Position numbers and translations under genes: made by a program. From Mesorhizobium tamadayense (GTDB taxonomy: Bacteria; Pseudomonadota; Alphaproteobacteria; Rhizobiales; Rhizobiaceae): a DNA stretch of 64,000 bases. Position 1 is the stretch's first letter; each line of letters opens with the position of its first letter. The notes below the pieces were generated by a model that was given only the letters and a program-made list of their open reading frames with translations, made no database searches and had not been told where the DNA came from. The stretch lies in NCBI RefSeq assembly GCF_003863365.1, contig NZ_RQXT01000038.1, positions 1 to 64,000 of the forward strand, given 5' to 3'. Below are positions 1-8,664 of this stretch, one piece after another.

Positions 1-3
1 TAT

Positions 4-1041
4 CTAAATCGCCTTGATCAGGCGCAGCAGCCCCAGCATCTCCATCAGCGTCCCCCTTCGGAAGGCGATATAGGTCGGCTCCTCCTGCCCGTGGAAGCGG
101 CGCTTGAAGGCGGCTTGGCCCTGCAGGTTGAAGCGCGAGCGGTTGATCCAGGGCGACTGGTAGGCGCGCTGGAAGGCGCCGCGCCAGAAATTCGATTCGG
201 CAAAGCCGCTCGGCTCGACGTCGAGCAGCGGCGACAGGCCGAGCGTGACGACCGAGATGCCTTCCTCGCGAAAGCGGTCGACCGCGAACTTGGTCAGGCC
301 GATCTCGGCATGCGGCGTGGCGTCGACCTGCTTGCGCTTGAAGGCGGTGGTGTAACCGATGACCTTGCCGTCGCTGAACAGCGGATCGAAATCGAGAATG
401 GCGACGAGCGCGCCTTCGGGATCATGCAGCACGAAGCGGCGCATGTCGGCGCCGAGATGGTCGGCGAAGGGACGGTTAAGGAAGCCCATCTCCCAGCGCT
501 TGACGATGCGCTCGCCGCGCCAGTTCTCGGACAGCCGCGAGACCTCGTCGAGGAGCATGTTTGCCCTGTCCTCGGCGAAGGTGAAGCCCTTCTTCGCCAG
601 CCAGCGCTCTGAATAGCGTACGGTTTCGTTGCGCTTGCCCGAGAAATCATGCGCCGGCAGCTGCAGCCTGGTGTCGACGCCCAGCCGGTTGACCTGATAG
701 CCGAGCCCGGCCAGCAGCTTTGCCGTGGCGGCGCTGATCTGCACGAACCAGGGGCCGCCGGCGGCCTCGACGAAGCGCTTGATGTAGCCGGGCCGCTCCG
801 CCGGATCGACCACCGGATCGCCGAGCGCGAAATGGTGCTTCATCTTGGTGCCGAAGGCGATGTAGCCGTCGCCGTCGCTGAAATAGGACAGCTTCTGCTG
901 CACGGCTGTGGAATAGGCGAGCGAGAAGTCGCCATGCCGCCGAACCAGCGCCAGGCGCTCGAGATGCGTCAGCTCGCGCCGCGGCACCTTGGGCGCCGCG
1001 CCTTCAAGAAACCTGTCGATATGGATACGCAGAGAGGGCAT
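4..1041 (-). CDS. DUF2156 (MprF C-terminal-like) protein
   Basis: The protein resembles the soluble C-terminal domain of MprF/LPG synthases (DUF2156, GNAT-like fold). That domain transfers aminoacyl groups from tRNA to phosphatidylglycerol, but stand-alone copies are mostly uncharacterised. Visible family features are an early segment HGDFSLAYSTAVQQKLSYF, a WFVQIS strand, and a C-terminal half containing GLSPLLDVEPSGFAE. There is no N-terminal membrane flippase domain, so it is probably cytosolic or peripheral. I chose the ATG at 1041 (protein begins MPSLRIHID); a GTG at 1080 would add 13 residues and both have weak ribosome sites. The stop lies at the very edge of the window (4-6), so the gene is complete at its C-terminus. 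The family call is good; the reaction is inferred only. Confidence 0.75.
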   Translation of the reverse strand: MPSLRIHIDRFLEGAAPKVPRRELTHLERLALVRRHGDFSLAYSTAVQQKLSYFSDGDGYIAFGTKMKHHFALGDPVVDPAERPGYIKRFVEAAGGPWFVQISAATAKLLAGLGYQVNRLGVDTRLQLPAHDFSGKRNETVRYSERWLAKKGFTFAEDRANMLLDEVSRLSENWRGERIVKRWEMGFLNRPFADHLGADMRRFVLHDPEGALVAILDFDPLFSDGKVIGYTTAFKRKQVDATPHAEIGLTKFAVDRFREEGISVVTLGLSPLLDVEPSGFAESNFWRGAFQRAYQSPWINRSRFNLQGQAAFKRRFHGQEEPTYIAFRRGTLMEMLGLLRLIKAI

Positions 1042-1229
1042 GAGCTTCCGCGTGCCGATGAACAGAGACCCGCAGCCCACGGGCCTCGAATCAGTCGCCT
1101 TGGCGCGACCGATTATCGGTCATGTCGCGCCAGCGCCATATAGGATGCTATCGGTTGCGAATGAAGAGGAAATGTCTGCCGGCCGACATCGCAGCCGGCG
1201 CTGATCGGCTTTGCGTCGCGAACAAGTAT

Positions 1230-1440
1230 TGCCGCTCGCTGCTTCGACATCCTATGGCGGAGCAAGGAGCGGAGCGACGCGGCGCAGACCATATGATCCA
1301 TGCCGTTAGGCACGAGCGGTGCAGCGGTGCAGAACGGCCTCTGTCCTGCGCCGCCTTACTCCTCGCGCGCGGTCACGACATGGATCCCAGGGTCTCCGCG
1401 ACGGAGCTTCGCTCTGGGATTACGACGTCGTCGGCCTCAG
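1230..1440. repeat. Family A intergenic palindrome, degenerate copy
   Basis: This stretch fills most of the gap between the DUF2156 gene and phoX. It has two arms in opposite orientation. The left arm includes GGAGCAAGGAGCGGAGCGAC, and the right arm reads CATGGATCCCAGGGTCT. The same sequences recur at about 32.9, 38.7, 40.6, 46.8 and 51.9 kb. The central palindrome seen in the better copies is degenerate here. No gene is evident in 1081-1481. Confidence 0.75.
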
Positions 1441-1481
1441 CAATCCCCAACGTCTGCGATGGTTCGTGCCGCCTCAGCGCA

Positions 1482-3479
1482 TCAAAGGCCGATCTTGCCG
1501 CCGCCCTGCCTGGTGATGGCGACGACCGAGGGCCGCACCGGCATGTCCGGCTTGAAGTCCGGCCAGCGGGTCGACGGGTCCTCGTAGTAGGACGGGCGGC
1601 CAAAACCTTCCCAGTCCTCGCCGCCGTCGCCCGGATGCTGCACAGAGACGAAAGCGGTCTGGTCGTCCGGCGCGAACAGCGGGCCGCACATCTCGGCGCC
1701 GATCGGCACGCGGAAGAACAGTTTTGACGTCGCCCGCGCGGCACCATCGGTGTCGACCGCCCACAGGCCGTCGGTGCGGCCGGTGGCCTTCGGACCCTGG
1801 CCGTCGGTGGCGACCCAGAGCCGGCCGGCCGAATCGACGGCGCAATTGTCCGGCATGCCGAACCAGCCATTGGCGGTGGTGGCGGTCGAGAAGGTGGCGC
1901 CGACATCGGCCACCGAGGGATCGCCGCATTTCAGGAGCACTTCCCACTTGCCCTTGGCAGCAGTGAAGTCGCCGCCGTCCTCGACGATCTCGATGATGTG
2001 GCCGAAGGCGTTCGCCGCGCGCGGGTTGGCGGCGTCGACCTGGTCGGCCTTGCGCTTGGAATTGTTGGTCAGCATGACATAGACCTTGCCGTTGCCGGCA
2101 TTGGGCTGGATGTCCTCCGGCCGGTCCATCTTGGTGGCGCCGAGCAGGTCGGCAGCGCGCCGCGTCTCGATCAGCACGTCGGCCTGACCGGCGAAACCGT
2201 TTTCCGCCGTCAGCGGGCCTTGGCCAAAGACGATCGGCATCCATTCGAGCGAGCCGTCCTCGGCGAATTTGGCGACATGCAGCGTGCCGTTGTCGAGCAG
2301 GTTCATGTTGGCGGCGCGGTCGTTCGGATTGAACATGCCGCTGGTGACGAATTTGTAGACATAGTCGAAGCGCTCGTCGTCGCCGAGATAGAAGACGACG
2401 CGGCCGTCCCTGGCGACGATCGATTCGGCGCCCTCGTGCTTGAAGCGGCCCATGGCGGTGCGCTTCCTCGGCACCGAATTCGGGTCGTTCACGTCGACCT
2501 CGACGATCCAGCCGAAGCGGTTGGGCTCGTTCGGCTCCTTGGAGAGGTTGAAGCGGTCGTAATGCGCGCCCCATTCATAGGCGCCTTCCGGGATGCCGAG
2601 GCGCTTGTAGTTGGCGGCTTCCTTGTGGCCTTCCGGCAATTCGCCCGAGAAATAGCCGTGGATGTTCTCCTCGGCCATCACATAGGTGCCCCAGGGGGTG
2701 ACGCCGCCGGCGCAGTTGTTGAGCGTGCCGATGACCTTGGTGCCGGACGGATCGGCATTGGTCTTGACGCGATCATGGCCGGCGACCGGGCCGGAAAGCG
2801 CCATCGCGGTGGTGGACATGATGCGGCGGTTGAGCTTGCCGTCGCGCACCACCTGCCATTTGCCGCCTTGCTTGCGGATCTCGACGATGGTGCCGCCGTG
2901 CGCCGCCATCTCGACATCGACCTGCTCCTTGCTGAGCGGCGCCACCTCGGCGGCCTTCTTGCCGTCCTTCTCGACGATATTGACGATGCCGGGGAACATC
3001 AAATGCGGGTTGGTATATTCGTGATTGACGACCAGCAGGCCATGCTCGGCCGAGCCGCCGATCGGGATATAGCCGACATAATCGTTGTTGTAGCCGAACT
3101 GTTTCGCCTGGGCCTCGGCCGACTGCCTGGTCGGGTCGAATTCGGGCGAATCGGCGAACAGGGGATCGCCCCAGCGCAAGAGCACGTCGGCGTCGTAACC
3201 CGGCGCGACATGGTGCTTCTCGTCGATGCCGGCCTCGAGCTCGTCGAACTTGAAGGCGGAACCTTCCGTGGCGCGCGCGTCGTCGGCGGCAACGAGCGCA
3301 AGCGGGCTGACGGTGGCGGCAATGGCCGAGACGGCCAGCGAACCTTTCAGGAAACCGCGGCGCGAGAAGCGCGCGGCGATGATCTCGCCCATGGTGCGGT
3401 TGTCGGTGGGATTGACGGGCGGGCCGTCATTCTCCTCGAGCAGGCTGGTGCGGAAGCGGGTCTCGGCGGAGTCGGTCAT
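1482..3479 (-). CDS. phoX: PhoX-family Tat-exported alkaline phosphatase
   Basis: This is a PhoX (DUF839) calcium/iron-dependent periplasmic phosphatase of about 665 aa, the usual family length. It releases phosphate from phosphoesters during phosphate limitation. The start at 3479 (MTDSAETRF) follows a GAGGA ribosome site. Around residue 38 it carries the twin-arginine motif SRRGFLKG followed by a hydrophobic stretch ending near ADDARA, so export by the Tat pathway is expected. Family segments include the N-terminal RWGDPLF block, VVNHEYTNPHLMFPG, NNCAGGVTPWGTY and the C-terminal FVSVQHPGD. A Pho-box-like site sits about 64 bp upstream, consistent with PhoB control. It stands alone as a transcription unit. 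Confidence 0.92.
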   Translation of the reverse strand: MTDSAETRFRTSLLEENDGPPVNPTDNRTMGEIIAARFSRRGFLKGSLAVSAIAATVSPLALVAADDARATEGSAFKFDELEAGIDEKHHVAPGYDADVLLRWGDPLFADSPEFDPTRQSAEAQAKQFGYNNDYVGYIPIGGSAEHGLLVVNHEYTNPHLMFPGIVNIVEKDGKKAAEVAPLSKEQVDVEMAAHGGTIVEIRKQGGKWQVVRDGKLNRRIMSTTAMALSGPVAGHDRVKTNADPSGTKVIGTLNNCAGGVTPWGTYVMAEENIHGYFSGELPEGHKEAANYKRLGIPEGAYEWGAHYDRFNLSKEPNEPNRFGWIVEVDVNDPNSVPRKRTAMGRFKHEGAESIVARDGRVVFYLGDDERFDYVYKFVTSGMFNPNDRAANMNLLDNGTLHVAKFAEDGSLEWMPIVFGQGPLTAENGFAGQADVLIETRRAADLLGATKMDRPEDIQPNAGNGKVYVMLTNNSKRKADQVDAANPRAANAFGHIIEIVEDGGDFTAAKGKWEVLLKCGDPSVADVGATFSTATTANGWFGMPDNCAVDSAGRLWVATDGQGPKATGRTDGLWAVDTDGAARATSKLFFRVPIGAEMCGPLFAPDDQTAFVSVQHPGDGGEDWEGFGRPSYYEDPSTRWPDFKPDMPVRPSVVAITRQGGGKIGL

Positions 3480-3542
3480 AAGCTGTCCTCGGGCTCTTGA
3501 CGTGGCTGGAACGTGTGACCTGACGATCCCTACAAGCGCCCG

Positions 3543-3560
3543 ATCACATTTTCGTGACAT
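3543..3560 (-). promoter_or_regulatory. Candidate Pho box upstream of phoX
   Basis: Read on the minus strand the site is ATGTCAC-GAAA-ATGTGAT: two 7-bp direct repeats separated by 4 A/T-rich bases. This is the layout of the PhoB box (consensus CTGTCAT-N4-CTGTCAT). It lies about 64 bp before the phoX start. The assignment is by pattern and context. Confidence 0.65.
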
Positions 3561-3831
3561 CGGCATGAATAAACAAGGCTGATTTGCCGACTGACGATTG
3601 TTCGCCTTCGGCCCCGCACGCACCAGCGCCAATCACGGGCACGGCAACCCGGCCAGCAGATCCGCGAGCGACCTCGGCGCAAGGGCGCCAATCATGTGTA
3701 TTTTGCGACATCCGGCTTCGATCCCGTCGCAGCGTTCCTTGCCCGACGCGATCAGCTTGACGGCTTCGCGCGCTTCGGAAACAACAGCGGCGAAGGGGCG
3801 CGGCGAAGGCCGCTTCAGGGGGGATGAAACC
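3561..3831. other. Intergenic region without a confident gene
   Basis: The gap between phoX and the next forward gene is about 350 bp. Minus-strand frames here look mildly protein-like (for example a segment reading EAREAVKLIASGKERC at about 3710-3780), which could be a gene remnant. I see no intact start, ribosome site or recognisable domain. Confidence 0.3.
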
Positions 3832-4170
3832 GTGAGTTTCTGGGGATTGGCGCAGCTTGGCGTTTCGACGGTGATCTTCCTGCTGGCGGCGATGGCGGCC
3901 AAGCAATGGGGGCTGGCGCCGAGCCTGGCCAAGATCCTGCTGACGCTCGCGCTCTATTCCGCCGGCAACCTGATCATGCTGAGGCTGATCCGCGAATTCG
4001 GCATGTCGGTATCGTTCAGCCTTTCGGCGGTGATCCAGCTGGTGTCGGTGAATGTCGTTGCACTGATCTTCTTCGGCGAACGATTGAATGCATTGCAGGC
4101 GACTGGCGTCGTGCTGGCGATCGCCGCCGTCGCGCTGATCACGCTCGGGCCCTATATGCAGCGGCTGTAG
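3832..4170 (+). CDS. Small DMT/SMR-like membrane protein
   Basis: This is a 112-aa hydrophobic protein with about four membrane helices (for example STVIFLLAAMAAKQWGL and GVVLAIAAVALITLGPYM). It has the size and helix layout of a half-size drug/metabolite transporter of the EamA/SMR kind. The open frame extends upstream to 3598, but those residues are polar and unlike the family. The GTG at 3832 follows an AGGGGGGAT ribosome site, so I use it. Substrate cannot be told from sequence. Small proteins of this type often act as homodimers. It is followed 35 bp later by the PAP2 gene. Confidence 0.7.
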   Translation: MSFWGLAQLGVSTVIFLLAAMAAKQWGLAPSLAKILLTLALYSAGNLIMLRLIREFGMSVSFSLSAVIQLVSVNVVALIFFGERLNALQATGVVLAIAAVALITLGPYMQRL

Positions 4171-4205
4171 CTGGACCCAAGCGCATCGAATGAAGTGGGC
4201 ATCGA

Positions 4206-4907
4206 ATGAAGTCGACCGCCAACGCGCTGCTCAACAAGATAGAATTCCCGGTGCTTCTGGCCGGGTTGACGATCGCTGGCGGGCTATGGGGCCTGGTGGA
4301 ACTCATGGAGGTGGCGCGCGCCACAACACCGCACGCCTTCGACACGGAAATCCTGCTTGCCTTCCGCCACGCCAGCCAGCCGGACAGTCCGATCGGTCCG
4401 CCCTGGCTGCAAGGCGCGATGCGCGACATCACCAGCCTGGGCAGCTCCGCCGTGCTGGTGCTGATCACGACCGCGACGATCGTCTACTTTCTGCTGATGC
4501 GCCGACCGGCGACGGCACTGTTCGTGTTCGTTTCGGTGGCGGGCGGGCAGGTCGTGTCCAGCCTGCTCAAGCACGAGGTCGACCGGCCGCGGCCCGGTCT
4601 CGTCTCGCATCTCGTCAACGAGACTTCATTCTCCTTTCCGAGCGGCCACGCGATGCTGTCGGCGGTGACCTATCTCACACTGGGCTCACTCGCTGCGCGC
4701 TTCCTGCCGAACCGCAGGACCAAGATCTTCGTGCTCGGCCTCGCTGTGCTCATCACGGTTCTGGTCGGAACCAGCCGCGTCTATCTCGGCGTGCATTGGC
4801 CGTCGGACGTGCTCGCCGGCTGGTGCGCCGGCTTCGCCTGGGCCATGCTGTGCTGGCTTGCGGCGCGCCTGCTGCAGCGGCGCAAGGTGGTGGCGGATAG
4901 CGAGTGA
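4206..4907 (+). CDS. PAP2-superfamily membrane phosphatase
   Basis: This 233-aa integral membrane protein is of the PAP2/acid-phosphatase superfamily, which dephosphorylates lipid phosphates such as phosphatidate or undecaprenyl pyrophosphate at the membrane. All three signature motifs are present: KHEVDRPRP (motif C1), FPSGHAML (C2) and SRVYLGVHWPSDVLAG (C3, with the nucleophilic His). Hydrophobic segments surround them, with an N-terminal helix (VLLAGLTIAGGLWGLV). It lies 35 bp after the small permease gene and could be co-transcribed. Substrate is not deducible; UppP at 41 kb is an unrelated fold for a similar reaction. Confidence 0.87.
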   Translation: MKSTANALLNKIEFPVLLAGLTIAGGLWGLVELMEVARATTPHAFDTEILLAFRHASQPDSPIGPPWLQGAMRDITSLGSSAVLVLITTATIVYFLLMRRPATALFVFVSVAGGQVVSSLLKHEVDRPRPGLVSHLVNETSFSFPSGHAMLSAVTYLTLGSLAARFLPNRRTKIFVLGLAVLITVLVGTSRVYLGVHWPSDVLAGWCAGFAWAMLCWLAARLLQRRKVVADSE

Positions 4908-4994
4908 TTGGTGCACCGTGGCGCAGACCCCCCGCTGAGCTGAGCCGCAACCGACATCAAACCGTCGCAGCAACCGAGATTTGCGGGATGCTTC

Positions 4995-5921
4995 TCAAAC
5001 TGCCGCTTCGATCGGCTCGGCAAGTTTGGGATTTGCGCGCGCGGCGATCAGGCAGCCGGCGACGATCAGGCATGCCCCTGTCAGCGTGGTCCAGGCCACC
5101 TCCTCGCCGAAGAAGAACCAACCAAGCGCGATCGCCCAGATGAAGGCCGAGTATTCCGTCGGGATGAGATACTGGGCTTCGGCGCGGGCGTAGGACCAAC
5201 TCATCAGGAATTGACCGGCGAGCGACAGCACCGTCACCCCGACCAGGGGAAGCCAAAGGTCTCTCGGCAGCTGAACGGCGAGCCACGGCGCGGCGAGACC
5301 AAGGATGATCGCGACGCAGAGGTTCTGGAACAGCATGATCTCGATCGGCTTGGCCAACAGCGCCTGTTGTCGCGATAGGATCAGATTGTAGCCGTAGAAC
5401 ACGGTCGATACGAGCACCGCAGCAGTGCCAAGCAGGGCATCTTGCGAATGGCTTGCCTGCCCAAACTGGCCGGCCAATATGATCGCGACGCCAGCGATGC
5501 CGGCCAGCGACGCCCACACGGCCTGGCACCTTATACGTTCGCCCAACAACAGCGCGGCGAGGAACAGCGCAAACAGGGGCGCGATAAAGCTGAGCCCGAT
5601 CGCCTCGGCGAGCGGCAACCTGGCGAGACCCCAGAAGAACGAAACCAGGACGATGCCGACAACCGCGGCGCGCAGCGCATGCAGCCCCAGCACCGGAAGC
5701 GTCGGCTTCGCGCGCGGCCCTGCCGACCAAGCCGCGCCCGCGATCAAGGTCGCGACCATGCTGCGCCACAGCACGGTGTTGTACACACCCACCGCGATGA
5801 CCAGGGACTTCATCGCCGCGTCCATCCCGGACAGCAGGAAAATCGCCAGCGCGCATGTGAGCACTGGGATCATCGGGGAAACGGCGCCGGTCAGGCTGGA
5901 TGTCTTCACGGCTTCGGTCAT
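4995..5921 (-). CDS. EamA/DMT-family permease
   Basis: This 308-aa protein has about ten hydrophobic helices arranged as two EamA repeats, typical of drug/metabolite transporters in the inner membrane. Each half begins with a helix bearing a small-residue/aromatic pattern (first half MDAAMKSLVIAVGVYNTVLWR; second half QFLMSWSYARAEAQYLIPTEY). The first half contains LAEAIGLSFIAPLFALFLAALLLGERI, the usual end of repeat one. No regulator lies beside it and the substrate is unknown. It is convergent with the PAP2 gene. Confidence 0.85.
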   Translation of the reverse strand: MTEAVKTSSLTGAVSPMIPVLTCALAIFLLSGMDAAMKSLVIAVGVYNTVLWRSMVATLIAGAAWSAGPRAKPTLPVLGLHALRAAVVGIVLVSFFWGLARLPLAEAIGLSFIAPLFALFLAALLLGERIRCQAVWASLAGIAGVAIILAGQFGQASHSQDALLGTAAVLVSTVFYGYNLILSRQQALLAKPIEIMLFQNLCVAIILGLAAPWLAVQLPRDLWLPLVGVTVLSLAGQFLMSWSYARAEAQYLIPTEYSAFIWAIALGWFFFGEEVAWTTLTGACLIVAGCLIAARANPKLAEPIEAAV

Positions 5922-6018
5922 GTGTGCCGGATATCCCGGAGCGAGCGGCAGAACCAGATGGCAGCCCCGTCGATATGGCGGTCCAATCCCGATCGACGTT
6001 GTTCCGCCGCGACGGCTC

Positions 6019-6879
6019 TCAGTCGATGTTCAGCGCTGCGACCGCGCCTTCGTTCATCAGCGGGACATAGATGGTCGAGTTGCCGTCGGTGCCGATGTCG
6101 GCGCTGCCCGGCTTGAAGGTGGCGATCGCCTCCAGCGCGCCGCCGGCATGGTAGCGGTAGAGCGTGCCTGTCATGTAGGCGGTGGCATAGATATCGTCGC
6201 CGATGGCGACGACGCCGTCGAGGTCGGCGAATTCTTCAGCGCCGGGCAGCGGCGTCAGCTTCTTGCTGGCGAGATCGAGCGCCAGCAGCCCGCCCGGCTC
6301 CGCCGTGCTGAAATCGGGCTTGATGCTCTTGCCCCAGGACGCGACGATCAACCGGTCGCCGTCGGCGAAGACGCCATTGGGCGAGGCGAGCAGCGCATCC
6401 TTGACGAACAGTTCCGGCTTGTCGCCGTCGATGCGGTAGATCGTGTCGGCCAGCATATCCGTGACATAGACCTTGCCCAAGGCATCGGCAGTCATGTCGT
6501 TGAGGAAGACGGCGCCCGGCACATCGATGCTGGAGACCAGCTTGCCGCTGGCGAGGTCGACGACGCGGACCTTGGTGATGTCGGCGGCGTAGAGCTTGCC
6601 GCCGGCGATCGCCATGCCCTTGGGCGCGTCCAAGCCGCCCACCCAGTGGCGCGAGATGACCTTGCCGTCCATGGACAGCAGCGACAGGTAGCCATTGCCG
6701 TCCGCCTCACCGGGATTGCCGACGATGTTGGAGACGACGATGCGCTTGTCGGCGGAATCGAAAAGCGCCGATTCCGGCTGCTCGAAGCCCGATGCGCGCC
6801 AGGTTTCACCGGCCTGGGCGGCGGGGACCGTTGTTATGCCGACGATGGCAAGAAAAGTCGAAGCGATGCGGGTCTTCAT
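6019..6879 (-). CDS. Secreted SMP-30/gluconolactonase-like beta-propeller
   Basis: This 286-aa protein has an N-terminal signal peptide (about residues 1-23, ending VPAAQA) and repeated propeller strands such as ANGV-like and LFVKDALLASPNGVFADGD, as in the SMP-30/strictosidine-synthase-like superfamily. It is predicted to be periplasmic. Repeats with alternating D/G-rich turns (GMAIAGGKLYAADITKV, NDMTADALGKVYVTDM) support a six-bladed propeller. The family includes lactonases, but catalytic metal ligands cannot be fixed by eye, so no reaction is claimed. The ATG at 6879 follows AGGAGAGC. It is divergent from the XRE regulator at 6992, with a shared palindromic site between them. Confidence 0.75.
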   Translation of the reverse strand: MKTRIASTFLAIVGITTVPAAQAGETWRASGFEQPESALFDSADKRIVVSNIVGNPGEADGNGYLSLLSMDGKVISRHWVGGLDAPKGMAIAGGKLYAADITKVRVVDLASGKLVSSIDVPGAVFLNDMTADALGKVYVTDMLADTIYRIDGDKPELFVKDALLASPNGVFADGDRLIVASWGKSIKPDFSTAEPGGLLALDLASKKLTPLPGAEEFADLDGVVAIGDDIYATAYMTGTLYRYHAGGALEAIATFKPGSADIGTDGNSTIYVPLMNEGAVAALNID

Positions 6880-6916
6880 GGTGCTCTCCTGTGATGACGG
6901 CGGAGAGCTAGGTTTT

Positions 6917-6965
6917 TCGATACTTTTCTGGAAGATGGTTCGCGCCTAGTATCGAAGATCGATAC
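6917..6965. promoter_or_regulatory. Candidate operator with TCGATAC half-sites
   Basis: A perfect inverted repeat GTATCGA-AGA-TCGATAC lies at 6949-6965, and a third half-site TCGATAC lies at 6917-6923. They sit between the divergent SMP-30-like gene and the XRE regulator, where an autoregulatory operator would be expected. Confidence 0.5.
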
Positions 6966-6991
6966 GAATTCGTGCAAACGAGGTGCATTCC

Positions 6992-7786
6992 ATGAACGGT
7001 CCGATTTTCGAGGCGCTGAAGCGGGCGCTGAAGGCCAAGGGTTTGACCTACCGGACGCTCGCCGAGCGCATGGGCGTTTCCGAGCCGACGGTGAAGCGCA
7101 TCTTCCATGAGCGGAACTGCAAGCTCGACCGGCTGATGGAGATCTGCGCCGCGGCGGAAGTGGAGCTGGAGAATGTGCTGGGCTCGATGAACCGTGGTCC
7201 GGGACCGGCCAACCACGTCGCACCGGAGATCGAGCGCAAGCTCGCCGCTAGGCCGGCGCTGCTCTTCGTCTTCATCATGCTGTCCGAAAAATTCACGCCC
7301 GCAGGCATCATGCGCTCGCAGGGCCTCAGCGAAGCCTCGATGTTCCTTTATCTGCGCGATCTGGAAGAACTCGGCCTTGTGGCGCTCGGTCGCGGCCTGT
7401 CGGCAAGGCTGCTGGTCGAGACGCCGATCCAATGGAATTTCGACGGACCGCTGAAGCCGCATTTCGAGACGACCAACAAGAACTTCATCGGCTGGGCGAT
7501 CGGCCATATGGACAGCCAAGCGACCTTCATCAGCTTCTCGCGGCGGATGCGGCCGGAAACTGCGGAGATGGTGCGGCGGGAGGCGGAGGACCTGGCGGAG
7601 CGCGCCAGGCTGCTTGCCCATCACGACCAGCACACCACGCCGGAGGACCAGCTCATCGGCTACAAATGGACGTTTGCCTTCGGCGCGACGCCGTTTCCGG
7701 AGATCATGCCGATCGGGCCGCACCCGCGCGATGCCGGCGCGCGGACGAATACCGGGACGAAAGGGCGGCGGCCGCTGCCGGCATGA
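6992..7786 (+). CDS. XRE-family helix-turn-helix regulator
   Basis: This 264-aa regulator has an N-terminal Cro/CI-type HTH at about residues 5-60 (RTLAERMGVSEPTVKRIF) and a longer C-terminal region of about 200 aa with no domain I recognise. The C-terminal part contains FISFSRRMRPETAEMVRREAEDLAERARLL, a probable helix. I prefer the ATG at 6992, preceded by CGAGGTG; a GTG at 6983 in the same frame is possible. It is divergent from the propeller gene and probably controls it through the TCGATAC sites. The ligand is unknown. Confidence 0.8.
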   Translation: MNGPIFEALKRALKAKGLTYRTLAERMGVSEPTVKRIFHERNCKLDRLMEICAAAEVELENVLGSMNRGPGPANHVAPEIERKLAARPALLFVFIMLSEKFTPAGIMRSQGLSEASMFLYLRDLEELGLVALGRGLSARLLVETPIQWNFDGPLKPHFETTNKNFIGWAIGHMDSQATFISFSRRMRPETAEMVRREAEDLAERARLLAHHDQHTTPEDQLIGYKWTFAFGATPFPEIMPIGPHPRDAGARTNTGTKGRRPLPA

Positions 7787-7816
7787 CCTGTCCCGGGGGC
7801 CTCGCCTCAGGCAGAG

Positions 7817-8623
7817 CTACTCGGCAGCCTTTTCTTCCGTATCGGCCGCGGTGTCCTCCCACGCGACCGCCCGATAGTCGAAGCCATATTCCAGCGTCGG
7901 CTTGACGATGCGGAAATAGGGTGACAGGTCGAAGTCGCGTGGCGTGTAGAGCGAGTGATGGCGGATGTGCAGAATCTCACGGCGCATATAGCTCGACTGC
8001 GCCGAGGCGCGGCCGGGCGCTCGCGTGATCTCGGGCAGGATCGGATAGCGGACCTGGCCATAGGCTTCGGCGATCAGCGTCGAGCAGATCGCCCGCGTCG
8101 GATCTCCGGAGCCAAACGCCAGCATGCGGCGACGCCAGCGCACCGGAACCGGCGGCGCCGGCAGGAAAAAGCGCAGCATGTCGAAAATGTTCTTGAGATC
8201 GTATCTGAGGCCGAGCTTGCCGATCATGAAGGCAACGACCTCGTCGCGATCCTCTGGCGTTAGCCCGCTCGCCCGGCAGATGCGGGTATTGTAGGTGCGG
8301 TAGCGCGACAGCGGCACGGCAACGCAGCCTTCGCCGAGCGTGACCTCGATAAGGCGCGGCCGCTCCGAACCGTCCTCGGGCAGTGCCAAGGCATCGCCAA
8401 CATAGAAGGCCGCATGCGACCAGGTCGACTGGGTGAGATACTTGATCACCGCCGAGATCTTCTGGTTGCCTTCGATGAGCAGGATGTCGCCAGGCTGCAG
8501 CGTGCGGCGCAGCGTTTCGGCATCAGACGGCGTATAGGGCTCATAACCCGAAGATTCATCCTGCAGCCGGCCGGCGAGCCAGCGGCCAAGTCGATCCAGA
8601 AGGGTGTCGGCCGGCGCAGTCAT
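7817..8623 (-). CDS. YiiX-like permuted papain-fold hydrolase
   Basis: This 268-aa protein is of the YiiX/YebB (NlpC/P60-related, permuted papain fold) superfamily. The family-like features are LQPGDILLIEG, the His motif STWSHAAFYVGD, and a later candidate catalytic Cys in TRAICSTLIAEAYG, the His-before-Cys order expected for a circularly permuted fold. Such enzymes are thought to be amidases or peptidases, possibly acting on lipid- or peptide-linked substrates. No signal peptide is seen, so it is probably cytosolic. It is followed upstream (minus-strand sense) by the CHAD and CYTH genes, 41 bp away, and may be the last gene of that unit. Confidence 0.72.
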   Translation of the reverse strand: MTAPADTLLDRLGRWLAGRLQDESSGYEPYTPSDAETLRRTLQPGDILLIEGNQKISAVIKYLTQSTWSHAAFYVGDALALPEDGSERPRLIEVTLGEGCVAVPLSRYRTYNTRICRASGLTPEDRDEVVAFMIGKLGLRYDLKNIFDMLRFFLPAPPVPVRWRRRMLAFGSGDPTRAICSTLIAEAYGQVRYPILPEITRAPGRASAQSSYMRREILHIRHHSLYTPRDFDLSPYFRIVKPTLEYGFDYRAVAWEDTAADTEEKAAE

Positions 8624-8664
8624 GCCAGACGCCGATTAGCATAGGCCGGCCACTTAGACCATGA

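Noticed and set aside
91..612. Long plus-strand open frames opposite the DUF2156 gene
   Set aside because: They mirror a well-supported minus-strand gene in GC-rich DNA and show no domain of their own.
1230..1440. CRISPR-like repeats
   Set aside because: The repeated sequences are dispersed palindromes, single per gap, with no regular spacers; no cas genes are present.
1998..3500. 500-codon open frame opposite phoX
   Set aside because: It is the antisense shadow of phoX; composition is biased (Val/Gly/Asp/Ala) and no motif is seen.
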